Below, one piece after another: positions 10,082 to 18,365 of a stretch of DNA of 64,000 bases. Each line of letters opens with the position of its first letter. Position 1 is the first letter of the stretch. The DNA lies in NCBI GenBank assembly GCA_024398635.1, contig JAKSIV010000001.1, positions 78,286 through 142,285 of the forward strand, given 5' to 3'. Below the pieces are notes generated by a model. The model saw nothing but the letters and a program-made list of their open reading frames with translations. It did not search any database and was not told the origin of the DNA. A program made the translations under genes and the position numbers. This stretch comes from Bacteroidaceae bacterium (GTDB taxonomy: Bacteria; Bacteroidota; Bacteroidia; Bacteroidales; Bacteroidaceae).

Positions 10082-10398
10082 AGTCTTTCTTCGGTTAGAT
10101 CGGTTAATGACTCATTGACCGTGAAGCTCTGTATGTAGAGCCTGCTGAACAGCCCGTCTCCGCGGAACTCCTCGGACTCGACCCGGCTGGCATCGTACGT
10201 TACAGGTTCCCGGCGGATCATGTTCTTGCGCATCATGGCCATACCGGCTTTCTGCTTGCACTTCCTCGCTCTGCGGATGCTGTCATGCACTCCTACGATA
10301 CTGACACCTCTGACTCCCGTGGATGTGCTGGTGTCCTTGATGACTGCATACACACGGAGCCACTTGCTGACTCTCACTCTTTGTTTCTCTCTTTCCAT
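10078..10398 (-). CDS. Small basic phage protein, 106 aa
   Basis: This is the first gene of the inverted cassette, and I do not recognise it. It is rich in Arg and Lys (MEREKQRVRVSKWLRVYAV; RRARKCKQKAGMAMM), which would fit nucleic-acid binding. The MEREKQ start was preferred to an ATG 13 codons upstream. The stop overlaps the radC start. The 195 bases upstream are shared with a rightward tail gene, so promoters for both directions may lie there. Confidence 0.55.
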   Translation of the reverse strand: MEREKQRVRVSKWLRVYAVIKDTSTSTGVRGVSIVGVHDSIRRARKCKQKAGMAMMRKNMIRREPVTYDASRVESEEFRGDGLFSRLYIQSFTVNESLTDLTEERL

Positions 10399-10593
10399 TA
10401 GTGTTTGTTTTTTAAGGGTTGAACAACGAAAAATCACATTGCAGACAAAAGCCTTTCCCGTGGCCTGTCAAGGGTTTAATGCGCAGCGGCCCTTTACTGG
10501 CCGGAAGGAGAGAGGCTACCTTGCGATGTGATTGTCGTTGTGACCCTGCAAACTGTCCTTTAAGAGAGAATTGCGGGTGATTATCTTCGTAGC
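10399..10593. other. Divergent intergenic region between inverted cassette and fibre genes
   Basis: This is the only gap in the tail module wide enough for promoters in both directions. I found no perfect TAnnTTTG box. A near match on the plus strand (TATCTTCG) is too close to the downstream ATG to serve it. Phage-specific promoters are possible. Confidence 0.3.
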
Positions 10594-10800
10594 ATGAAAG
10601 TTCAACTCGTGCCCCAGTTTACCGGTGTGGCCGCCAGGGCGGCTGCCTATTACGGCCATCAGCCATCAGAAGATGAGCTGCAGGATTTCTTCTGTCTGCT
10701 CACCATGCCGTGTGTAGAACGTGACCAGATTATTGATGATTCCGATGTCACCGTCCAGGAGACCGGGCACTTCGTAATACCCCAGATATCATGGCCCTGA
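10594..10800 (+). CDS. Small phage protein, 68 aa
   Basis: Unrecognised. It is an acidic, compact protein (EDELQDFFCLLTMPCVERDQIIDDSD). It starts the second block of structural genes after the inverted cassette. It overlaps the next gene by 10 bases, which supports translation as part of the operon. Confidence 0.5.
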   Translation: MKVQLVPQFTGVAARAAAYYGHQPSEDELQDFFCLLTMPCVERDQIIDDSDVTVQETGHFVIPQISWP

Positions 10801-11924
10801 GAGCAACCTTGACACCAGCATCGTCGCTGTTTGTCGGAAACCCCGTCAAGCTGGACATATCGTCTTCATCACTGTGCAGGTATAAGATATATGTCGGCGG
10901 CAGTCTTGTCTATACAGGCAGCGGCATCGGCACCTTCTATACTTATATCCAGGATGTCATCGCCTCGCGTTTGTCGGCTCCCCGGCCGTTCAATAATGAT
11001 GACCGTCTGCTGATTCCCTCTACATCCGGAGTGCGCAGCTGCTCAGTGGAAGTGGAGAACGCAGCGGGTGAGACTTGGAGTACTACATTCACCGCGTACC
11101 TTGGTGGAGTGAGCCGTGCTGTGCTGCGCTCCCTTGGTAACAGCAACATCTTCACGAACCGGTTCCTTGCCGATACCGGTAACATCTTCTTTACCTTGAG
11201 AGGCTGCAATGACTATGTCACCGTCAAGGAGACTGAGATCAGCCCGTTGCTGTTCATCTATCCGCTCACCGGTCAGCTGTCAGTGGAGTCCGGAGGATTC
11301 ACCTACAACCTGCAGGGAGAACCTGGTTCTATGTACGCGCTCAACATAGACCGTTTACGCAGGCTCTATCTTGAGGAGTATGACTTGCTGCCTTCATTCT
11401 TTACCGTCGTAAACTCAGGGACTACTGTCATCACTATCGGTATCACTCCGGCAGAGGTGTCGCGTGACCGCTATTACCTGCGGTTCCTCTCTTCACTGGG
11501 CGCTTATGAGATTATTGAACTGAAGGGCCTGGCCCGCCGTTCTGCCTCTGAGGACACTGCCGAAACTCCCACCTTCGATGTCTTTGATGACCTTGTAGGC
11601 GGTTATCGCCAGCAGCGCGCACGTATGGCTGTAAGGCCTCAGCTCTCGCTGTCCACCGGTGACATCACCGAGGATGAGCTTATCTTCTATCAGGATATGC
11701 TGTCATCTGAGGACGTGACTCTCCTTGGTTACCATGGACAGGAGTTCAAGGTGCTGCCTTCTTCTCCGGAGCTCACCTTCTCGCATAACTTCAGCGGTCT
11801 CCAGTCGTTCGTGATTGACCTCATCTTCAGCGATCAGGATGACCGTTACTCCAATGACGATATTGATGCGCGTATGGGTGACGGACGCATCCACACCTCC
11901 GAGTTCACAGACCAGTTCAACTAA
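10791..11924 (+). CDS. Phage tail/baseplate protein, 377 aa
   Basis: It appears beta-rich throughout, with many S/T/V/Y strands (LSVESGGFTYNLQGEPGS), and has no signal peptide. It starts inside the end of the preceding small gene, and its stop is 2 bases before the next start. Position after the tail-hub region and before fibre genes suggests a baseplate or upper-fibre component. No family was recognised. Confidence 0.65.
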   Translation: MALRATLTPASSLFVGNPVKLDISSSSLCRYKIYVGGSLVYTGSGIGTFYTYIQDVIASRLSAPRPFNNDDRLLIPSTSGVRSCSVEVENAAGETWSTTFTAYLGGVSRAVLRSLGNSNIFTNRFLADTGNIFFTLRGCNDYVTVKETEISPLLFIYPLTGQLSVESGGFTYNLQGEPGSMYALNIDRLRRLYLEEYDLLPSFFTVVNSGTTVITIGITPAEVSRDRYYLRFLSSLGAYEIIELKGLARRSASEDTAETPTFDVFDDLVGGYRQQRARMAVRPQLSLSTGDITEDELIFYQDMLSSEDVTLLGYHGQEFKVLPSSPELTFSHNFSGLQSFVIDLIFSDQDDRYSNDDIDARMGDGRIHTSEFTDQFN

Positions 11925-11926
11925 GC

Positions 11927-13261
11927 ATGGAGACACCCCAGGAATATATTGACAATCTGATCATCTACATCGATGAGGCTGTCGCTCGTGCGTCAGTCTC
12001 CAACCGTCATGTAGCTGCTGTCCTGGATTACCTCAACCGCCGTCTCAAGAGTCTGCCCGAGATATGCAGTCACTTCTCCAATGATGCGGGCCATAACGTC
12101 AAGTTCGACGATCATGAGATAGCCTATCTCACTGACCTGGTCAAGTTCTTGCGTAAGGACGTGCCGGATGCGGCAGCTGCTCTCATCACGTTCCTGATGG
12201 GAGCCAAGTTCGGTGATTACATACCTGGTCTTTCCGGCCGTGGTGCCTATATCGATGATAACGGTGATGCTGAGTTCGGCAGTCTCATCATCCGAAAGTT
12301 CATCGAGGTGCAGGAGTTCCGTTGTAACAGAGTGTCGGTCATCATGGGTAACCAGTGGCGTTCCCCGGGTGGCGGACTCATCGAGCGTGTCACTGTTGAT
12401 ACCGATATCTATGGTAATCCTCTCAATACCGGTATCATCACCCTGCATCTTGAGGATGGTGAGTTCGGTGCCGTGGCTGTGGATGACATCTGCATGGGTT
12501 CTTTCCACATGCAGAATGACTCATTCAACGCGGTGCAGGATATGGATGACTCCATGGGCAATTTCATGATGACCGGATTCGCCACCTGTTACTTCCGTGT
12601 CACCTCAATACTTACTCCGGATTGCAGTCAGTTCACCTATCAGCTGCGTGGTGTCTCTGACCGCTGGACTGCACAGAACCATCCTGCAGCCCAGATGAAC
12701 TTCGTGGCGTATGGTAACTTCACCGATGCGACACGTCAGGTGTCCCGGTACTCCACACGCACCTATGAACGCTACCTTGCCGGTGTCAACACATGGGAGT
12801 TCCAGCCTGGTAATATCATGGCTCAGTTCGGTGACCTGAGTAACCTTGATGTTTTCGGCCTCAATATGAGTGGTTACTCGTGCTATCTGAACAACATCTA
12901 TATGTCCGGTACCATTCAGCAGATCGAGAACGCGGCTCTGCGCATCAGTTCTGAGACGGATGGTGACGGATTCCTGGACTGGGGCGAAGAGTCCACCTGG
13001 ACATTCCAGGTCTGGAAGGGCTATTATGAGGATATCACTGACCAAGTGACCCGCTGGTCTATCACCCGAGATTCCGGAGACCCTGCCGAGGATGCGGCAT
13101 GGCTCAACAAGGCCAAGGTCCGCAATTTCGCCGGAACCATAACAATAGCCTTTAAGGCTGATGACAACGACCTCGCGCCGATGTCATCCACTATCAGTAC
13201 ATTATTCACAGTGACGGCTTGGGTCGGCACCCGTTCGGTCCAGCGTCAATATCTTATTTGA
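11927..13261 (+). CDS. Phage baseplate/fibre protein, 444 aa
   Basis: The N-terminal ~100 residues are helical (MAAVLDYLNRR-like segments). A glycine-containing beta region follows (GAYIDDNGDAEFGSLIIRKF), of a type seen in Bacteroidales phage fibre and baseplate proteins. The rest is beta-rich and aromatic. It is tightly packed with both neighbours. The exact role is inference from composition and position. Confidence 0.65.
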   Translation: METPQEYIDNLIIYIDEAVARASVSNRHVAAVLDYLNRRLKSLPEICSHFSNDAGHNVKFDDHEIAYLTDLVKFLRKDVPDAAAALITFLMGAKFGDYIPGLSGRGAYIDDNGDAEFGSLIIRKFIEVQEFRCNRVSVIMGNQWRSPGGGLIERVTVDTDIYGNPLNTGIITLHLEDGEFGAVAVDDICMGSFHMQNDSFNAVQDMDDSMGNFMMTGFATCYFRVTSILTPDCSQFTYQLRGVSDRWTAQNHPAAQMNFVAYGNFTDATRQVSRYSTRTYERYLAGVNTWEFQPGNIMAQFGDLSNLDVFGLNMSGYSCYLNNIYMSGTIQQIENAALRISSETDGDGFLDWGEESTWTFQVWKGYYEDITDQVTRWSITRDSGDPAEDAAWLNKAKVRNFAGTITIAFKADDNDLAPMSSTISTLFTVTAWVGTRSVQRQYLI

Positions 13262-13262
13262 T

Positions 13263-14471
13263 GTGGAAACGATTAAGAAAAGAAAACGTAAAGTCTTCGC
13301 GCCACTGACAACTTCTGTCACTGTGGCCTGTGACAGCGCCTTCTCATCGGTGACGCAGGTTTATAACGCCAAGATCCAGGAGTACGAGCCTGACCGCACT
13401 GTTATCGCTACGGTGTTGCGTCCTGTGGTGACCGCCAACGCAGTTGACGGCAGTTGGAATGACCCTTATGTCAACAAGCTGCTGGCCGACATGCACTGGT
13501 TCGCCAACGGACAGGATATATCCACCCTCGATGACTGGACCGGCAAGTATGAGATATCGCAGGTGGGAGCGGAGCGTGGCAGTCTCATCATAAGGCGTAA
13601 CGTAGCACCTGGAGAGCGTATTGACCTGCACTTTGAGGCGGTCCTTCCGGATCCGCGTATCGGTGAGAACATAGATATCGTCAGTGAGGCCGTCTGCCTG
13701 TCCACTACGGATAAGTCCTTCGACTCATACGCTGCCTCTCTCTCTGAGGATTCCAGTATCGTCTATCGGCCTCTGCTGGATAAACTCTACCTCTATTCAT
13801 GGCGTGTTGCCCAGGGCCTTATTGCTGCATCACCTGCAGCTGAAGCTGCCTGCCGTAACGGCAATGAATATGAACGTGTTCTGAACTTCGCGCTCTTCAG
13901 AGGCATCACACGTCTCAATTCCGGATATACCGTGAAGCTCTTCCGTATCAATAATATCCTCAATATGACTGAGGTGACGCTGCCTGACCCGCTTGTCATC
14001 GGTATGACCCTGACCACTCTCACCTTGGATCTGAGACTGATGGATAAGGATGACTTTGCCCTGCTTTTCTATGTCGACAACAATGAGGTGGCCAGGCTCC
14101 AGTTCAGCGTCTCTCTTGGACGCTTCCCCATCGAGAACGCCGAACCTGTTGACAGCTGCGATATCAGCCCCATTGACACTGAGATTTACAACCGCCTCAG
14201 CGCCCATTCTGAAGGTGTTGTGATTGAGGATGCCGGCGCTTTCCTCAACATAACCTGGTTGACCGATTCGGCCACTAAGAATGCCGTCCAGCATAATGAC
14301 GGTGAGCGTACAGTCATCCAGCTTGCAGACACAGGTATAGGGTCCGGTGCTGATGACAGCTGGCTGAATGTTTATGCGTCAATCAAACAGAAGCCTGCAT
14401 ACAGGGTGGCCGTTGACCGTAACGGCAAGGTGTTCACAGATCGTAATGGTGTACCTTATATATTCCGCTGA
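13263..14471 (+). CDS. Phage tail protein, 402 aa (GTG start)
   Basis: The reading frame starts with GTG one base after the previous stop; the ATG two bases earlier is in another frame. A basic N-terminus (ETIKKRKRKVFAPL) precedes a beta-rich, acidic body. The C-terminus (VDRNGKVFTDRNGVPYIFR) is a short repeat-like hairpin. It is probably a fibre or adhesin-like structural protein from position. No enzyme motif is seen. Confidence 0.6.
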   Translation: METIKKRKRKVFAPLTTSVTVACDSAFSSVTQVYNAKIQEYEPDRTVIATVLRPVVTANAVDGSWNDPYVNKLLADMHWFANGQDISTLDDWTGKYEISQVGAERGSLIIRRNVAPGERIDLHFEAVLPDPRIGENIDIVSEAVCLSTTDKSFDSYAASLSEDSSIVYRPLLDKLYLYSWRVAQGLIAASPAAEAACRNGNEYERVLNFALFRGITRLNSGYTVKLFRINNILNMTEVTLPDPLVIGMTLTTLTLDLRLMDKDDFALLFYVDNNEVARLQFSVSLGRFPIENAEPVDSCDISPIDTEIYNRLSAHSEGVVIEDAGAFLNITWLTDSATKNAVQHNDGERTVIQLADTGIGSGADDSWLNVYASIKQKPAYRVAVDRNGKVFTDRNGVPYIFR

Positions 14472-14473
14472 CT

Positions 14474-14680
14474 ATGAAGTACGTTATCTGTCTCCGCTCA
14501 TCCGCTGAGCTTCATGACATCAAGACTGCACATCATCTGATGGATGACACCCGTGTAGCCCTCTCAGAGAAAGAGGTTCTGTCCTGCAATGCTGTTACCG
14601 GTACACTCGAAGAGAGGGCCGGGCAGTTGGGAGGTGTCGTATCGACACTGCAGGAGGTTAAGTTCGTTTTAAATCAATAA
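14474..14680 (+). CDS. Small phage protein, 68 aa
   Basis: Unrecognised. It lies 2 bases after the previous gene and 12 before the next, in the same direction. It is helical and soluble (ELHDIKTAHHLMDDTRVALS). Tight packing is the main support that it is real. It could be a chaperone or small structural partner of the fibres, but nothing in the sequence shows this. Confidence 0.5.
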   Translation: MKYVICLRSSAELHDIKTAHHLMDDTRVALSEKEVLSCNAVTGTLEERAGQLGGVVSTLQEVKFVLNQ

Positions 14681-14692
14681 TAATTCAAAGCT

Positions 14693-15733
14693 ATGCCAGA
14701 CAACTATTCTGCCCAAGCGTCCTTCACCGTGAGGCGTATCAGGCACAATGATTCACTCTTTCTGACTCTCGAAGGCAATGGCAAGCCGCTCTTCCAGTCG
14801 TTTGATAAAGAAACCGGAGTACCTTCTCCAGACTGGACTCAGGCTGCCAATCAGCCAGTGCTCACACCTCATTCTTCGTCTCTGATGGGGGCGACCGTGA
14901 GTCTCTCTCATCATAGCTGGAGCTATAATGGTACTCTACTTGTATTCAATGGGGCTACCTCCGGAGAATATATCGCAGACAGTACCGGTAAGTTCGCGCT
15001 CAACCCAACCACCGGAGCCCTGAAGATAATAGGCAACCTGGCCAGTGCCACTAATGTAGCCAATGACACTCTCAGCTACTCATGCGTAGCTACTGTAGCC
15101 GGTTATGAGTATAATCTGAGCAAGTCGCGGGATATCGTCATTCAGGAGGGAGGAGCCAGCTCTTACTATGGATTTATCAATGCAAACTCACTGCAGCTGG
15201 ACTCTGATGTCAGCACTGTCAATCTCGTACCCAACCTCTGGCTTGCCGGCACTCCCGTGCAGTCGTTCTATGTCAAGTGGTACAAGGGTAACGCAGTGTT
15301 CCGTGAGAAGTCTGCAGCAGCAACTGTCAACGTAGGCCGTAGTGATGTTGACGGCAGCGCCACCTTCATCGCTGAGTTCTACCTCAACCAGGCTGATGCC
15401 AACTATGTGTTCCGTGCCGGCATCTCCATACTTGACATCCTGGATGCTATCATCATTGTCCCATATGCCGACGGTGTCAACAAGGATATCGATAACGGCA
15501 AGTCCGTCACCGTCAAGGCCCGTGTCATCAAGGCTAATACAGGTGCGGTACTGACTCCTGTCAACCCTACATGGCACTTTGATGCCTACAATCCCAACAC
15601 ATGGGAGGTAGTCAAGACATCCGATACAGACAGTATCGTTGTGGGTACCGATGAGTCCGATGAGGCAGATGGCAGCATGCATGACGTGCGTGTCGAGTGC
15701 CAGGTACAATTCGAATCATACACAACTAACTAA
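14693..15733 (+). CDS. Phage Ig-like fibre protein, 346 aa
   Basis: The composition is beta-sandwich-like. A segment near residues 65-155 (SYNGTLLVFNG; FALNPTTGALKIIGNL; LSYSCVATVAGYEYNL) resembles Ig-like or cadherin-like domains used in phage tails for surface binding. It lies directly upstream of the DGR target, so the two may assemble in the same receptor-binding structure; this is inference. It has no signal peptide. Confidence 0.65.
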   Translation: MPDNYSAQASFTVRRIRHNDSLFLTLEGNGKPLFQSFDKETGVPSPDWTQAANQPVLTPHSSSLMGATVSLSHHSWSYNGTLLVFNGATSGEYIADSTGKFALNPTTGALKIIGNLASATNVANDTLSYSCVATVAGYEYNLSKSRDIVIQEGGASSYYGFINANSLQLDSDVSTVNLVPNLWLAGTPVQSFYVKWYKGNAVFREKSAAATVNVGRSDVDGSATFIAEFYLNQADANYVFRAGISILDILDAIIIVPYADGVNKDIDNGKSVTVKARVIKANTGAVLTPVNPTWHFDAYNPNTWEVVKTSDTDSIVVGTDESDEADGSMHDVRVECQVQFESYTTN

Positions 15734-15741
15734 TCATAATT

Positions 15742-17055
15742 ATGGATAACGAACACAGTCAAGATCTTGCGCAGGTGCCGATAGTCACCGCGCTGCTGAG
15801 GGGTCAGTACGTCTTGTGCCAGGTTGACGGCGACATGAAGCGTATCACCCTTGACAACCTTATGAACAGCATCAACTTCGGTAACGAGGAGCTGCTGCGT
15901 GAAGTGGCCTGGGGCTGCCCGATCAAGCAGTCTATCCAGTCATCACAGAACTGGGGTATGGTAGGTAATCGCGACCTCTATGCTCAATACAAGTCCATGG
16001 TCGGCCGTTACCTTGTCAAGAACAACGGTAAGGCTGCCAAGCTCTCTGTAAGTAACTCTAATGTCTATGTCGACGGCACTCCTCTGGATGCCAGCATAGG
16101 TCATGTCATGGTCAAGGCTCCGCGTCTGTATCTTCTCTATAAGGTTGACGCAGCCACTAATATAGGCTATCTCTGGGGTTCCTTCCTGCCCATTGGCGGC
16201 TTCTATATTGACCTCTGCGTAGGAGCTATGCTCGGCTCTATCGTTAGCGGTAAGCTCGTGTCACGTCCTGGCCTGGTACCACAGACTAGTAAGCGCATTG
16301 ATGAGTTCTTTGCCGCCGCTCAGGCCAACGGAGCGAGGTTCGGCCTCGTGGATTATGACTGGGCTGTCTGGAATGTTGCCATGAACCTCTTTGAGTTCGG
16401 TAACCCCAACATCCAGGCCAACATAGGCAATGGCATCACCGGTACCAATAGCGGTTCCGACTACCTGACCCCGTGGTCGTGGCCTGTAGGTGACACCATG
16501 GCTCTCGGAGACGGTTGCAGTAAGGTTGACAAGGCATGGACCACTTCTGGAGGTGTTGCTGTCACCGGAGCCTGCCACATCAACTTCTTCGGTCAGGAGG
16601 ATCCTATCTGCTACTGGCATATGATGCAGGGTGTATATTGCGGTAACAGCGGCAATGCCGACCAGGACGGTTCGGAGGTCTTCATCTACAAGGGCAACCG
16701 TCTGCCTACATCTGCAGAGCTGGCCACCCATCCGGCCGGTGAGTTCCGTCAGATCACACGTCCCACCACTGAAGGCTTCATCAAGGAGATGATTCTTGGT
16801 CCTAAGTTCGACATCTTTGCTTCCGTCCTCGGCGGTGGAGCAGGTGGCGATTCCTACTGGGGTGACTATCAATATCACAATGCCACAGGTCAGCTGGTGC
16901 TGCTTGGCGGTGCTGCGAGCAACGGCTCGTACTGCGGTCTCGGTTACGTCAGCTCGATCAACGCCTGGTCGAGTGCGTATGCGATCATTGGCTCTCGCCT
17001 TGCATATTATGGTGAGATAGATGTTGTGGACGGTAAGGATATCGCCGCTGCATAA
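15742..17055 (+). CDS. DGR target: variable tail protein, 437 aa
   Basis: This is the protein diversified by the retroelement. Residues 384-420 are encoded by the variable region. That segment (LLGGAASNGSYCGLGY; AWSSAYAIIGSRL) has the G/W/N/R pattern of the C-type-lectin or formylglycine-enzyme-like fold typical of DGR targets. Altered codons are 391, 393, 397, 404, 406, 411, 413, 415 and 420. A 17-residue tail (AYYGEIDVVDGKDIAAA) follows the variable region, where many DGR targets end. Its position among fibre genes and its fold suggest a phage receptor-binding tip protein. The upstream ~380 residues are not recognised. Confidence 0.9.
   Translation: MDNEHSQDLAQVPIVTALLRGQYVLCQVDGDMKRITLDNLMNSINFGNEELLREVAWGCPIKQSIQSSQNWGMVGNRDLYAQYKSMVGRYLVKNNGKAAKLSVSNSNVYVDGTPLDASIGHVMVKAPRLYLLYKVDAATNIGYLWGSFLPIGGFYIDLCVGAMLGSIVSGKLVSRPGLVPQTSKRIDEFFAAAQANGARFGLVDYDWAVWNVAMNLFEFGNPNIQANIGNGITGTNSGSDYLTPWSWPVGDTMALGDGCSKVDKAWTTSGGVAVTGACHINFFGQEDPICYWHMMQGVYCGNSGNADQDGSEVFIYKGNRLPTSAELATHPAGEFRQITRPTTEGFIKEMILGPKFDIFASVLGGGAGGDSYWGDYQYHNATGQLVLLGGAASNGSYCGLGYVSSINAWSSAYAIIGSRLAYYGEIDVVDGKDIAAA
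16892..17000 (+). repeat. DGR variable region (VR)
   Basis: It matches the template repeat 260 bases downstream across 109 positions. The ten differences are all at template adenines: positions 16912, 16913, 16919, 16930, 16952, 16958, 16973, 16978, 16985 and 17000. Replacements are four G, one C and five T. The first 20 bases (16892-16911) are identical. The invariant end GGCTCTCGCC at 16990-16999 may act as the initiation-of-homing signal. Similarity is lost beyond 17001. Confidence 0.97.
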
Positions 17056-17151
17056 GTGTTCTTTTGATTTTTTTGTATAAAGGTTATAGTTATTCTGCTT
17101 GTATAAACCCGGCGGTGGCTGTGCCGCCGCCGGTAGGCAGGAGGGATAGGG
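17056..17151 (+). other. Spacer between target gene and template, with GC hairpin
   Basis: After the target stop there is a T-rich stretch, then a strong hairpin at 17109-17133: CCGGCGGTGGC, a TGT loop, and GCCGCCGCCGG. It sits 18 bases before the template repeat. It could end the target transcript or cap the 5' side of the template RNA. It is not followed by a clean U-run. Confidence 0.5.
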
Positions 17152-17260
17152 AGCTGGTGCTGCTTGGCGGTAATGCGAACAACGGCTCGAACTGCGGTCT
17201 CGGTTACGTCAACTCGAACAACGCCTGGTCGAATGCGAATGCGAACATTGGCTCTCGCCA
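17152..17260 (+). ncRNA. DGR template repeat (TR)
   Basis: This is the donor for mutagenic retrohoming; its RNA would be copied by the reverse transcriptase with errors at adenines. Read in the target frame, it holds ten AAC/AAT codons placed at lectin-fold surface positions. AAY is the codon design that lets adenine substitution reach the widest set of residues without stops. Eight of the ten are altered in the variable region. The repeat lies between target and reverse transcriptase on the same strand, the commonest DGR order. Confidence 0.95.
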
Positions 17261-17461
17261 TACTTAGGAACAATATATTATTCTTGATTCCCTCAGCCTT
17301 GACCCTGCACCTTGTAGTGCAGCGTAACGACGGAAAGTCGTGATGTCAGAACACAGATCGCGGAAAGGTCGGAGGCACACCGGCAAGTGGCGTTAGTAGG
17401 TTAAATCTCGAAGACTCCAGGCGGTCATCCTATGCAAGCGAGGATGATGATTTATGTATGT
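17261..17461 (+). ncRNA. Probable structured 3' part of DGR template RNA
   Basis: This is non-coding sequence between the template repeat and the reverse transcriptase start. Two perfect hairpins are visible: CTGCAC/GTGCAG with a 6-base loop (17305-17322), and ACGAC/GTCGT closing a GGAAA loop (17327-17341). In the Bordetella phage DGR the RNA just downstream of the template is needed for cDNA priming. The same role here is inference. Confidence 0.5.
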
Positions 17462-18112
17462 ATGGTCAAACGCAAAGGTTACATTATCGAGAAGGTTGCC
17501 GATATGGACAATCTTCGCAATGCGGCCCGCGAAGCTCAGCGGAACAAGAACCCTCGCAACGACTCCATCGTGGCTTTTAATGCCAATCCGGAGCCTAAGC
17601 TGCAGGCTCTTCGTGAGATGATCCTTACTCTCCACTTCCCTGAGACACAATACAGGCGTAAGGAACTGCAGAATGACTATGGTAAGGCGCGCTCCCTCTG
17701 CTACGAAGACTATTATCCCTGGAATGTACTCCAGTATGCCATCATGCGTGTCATCGGCAGGGATGTCTTCTCCGGCATCGTATATGACTCGTTTTCCTGC
17801 GTGCCCGGGAAAGGGACCCATTGGGGTGTCAAGCGTCTGAAGATGTTCCTCAGACGCTACCCGGAGTTCAAGTGGAGGGTGCAGTGTGACGGCCGTAAGT
17901 ATTACTTCTCACTGCCGCATTATATCATACTGCAGCGCTTCAGCCGCAAGTACAAGGATAAGAAGTTTCTGAAACTGCTCGAGGTGGCTGTGCTCAAGTT
18001 TGAGTCCGGTCCTGAGTATATTAAGATATTTGAAGATGAAATTGAGAAACGTGACAAGAGGAGTAAACATAGGAGGGTACATGAGCCAAGCCCTGAGCTT
18101 GCTTGCGTCTAA
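17462..18112 (+). CDS. DGR reverse transcriptase, N-terminal portion (split gene)
   Basis: This is the first of three frames that together make one reverse transcriptase. It contains the N-terminal segment (MVKRKGYIIEKVADMDNL), the fingers motif YPWNVLQYAIMRVIGRDVF, SCVPGKGTHWGVKRLK, and the first catalytic aspartate in VQCDGRKYYFSLPH, equivalent to DIRKFYPSI-type motifs of DGR enzymes. The frame then departs from the family after EIEKRDK. Removing one base near 18055-18057 would join it to GVNIGGYMSQ, the expected next motif, in the next frame. The native frame continues to 18112 with sequence that does not fit the family. Starting at an ATG 30 bases upstream is also possible. Confidence 0.85.
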   Translation: MVKRKGYIIEKVADMDNLRNAAREAQRNKNPRNDSIVAFNANPEPKLQALREMILTLHFPETQYRRKELQNDYGKARSLCYEDYYPWNVLQYAIMRVIGRDVFSGIVYDSFSCVPGKGTHWGVKRLKMFLRRYPEFKWRVQCDGRKYYFSLPHYIILQRFSRKYKDKKFLKLLEVAVLKFESGPEYIKIFEDEIEKRDKRSKHRRVHEPSPELACV

Positions 18113-18365
18113 CCCCATAGCGCGTCACATGAAGGAGCATGTCAGAGTCAAGTGTCTGCTCCTGCAGTGTGATGACTGTCTCATGCTGGCCGCTACCAAG
18201 GGCGATGCCTGGAAGTACTTCAACGAGTATGACGCCCAGTGCGCCGCCAATGGCATCGTCATCAAGTCCAGCTATACTGTTGCTCCTATTGCTCACCTGC
18301 TTGGCAATAATGAAAAGAAAAGACGGCGCAAGAGGCAGAGGGGAAGAGGTAGGCGAAAGGTTTGA
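18081..18365 (+). CDS. DGR reverse transcriptase, middle portion (split gene)
   Basis: It carries the GxxxSQ-type motif (GGYMSQ, with GGY just before this ATG) and the catalytic pair in LLQCDDCLML, where CDD replaces the usual YADD/YMDD. Both aspartates are kept. The next expected element (FLGYRF) is in the following frame. An AGGAGG lies 4 bases before ATG 18081, so independent initiation is conceivable, though Bacteroidales rarely rely on such sites. The frame ends in a K/R run after GNNEKK, where one extra A in the A4-G-A4 tract (18313-18321) would explain the shift. Confidence 0.8.
   Translation: MSQALSLLASNPIARHMKEHVRVKCLLLQCDDCLMLAATKGDAWKYFNEYDAQCAANGIVIKSSYTVAPIAHLLGNNEKKRRRKRQRGRGRRKV

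Noticed and set aside
17064..17267. 67-aa open frame running through the template repeat
   Set aside because: It simply follows the target-frame reading of the template. The template works as RNA, and the flanking part has no protein-like features.
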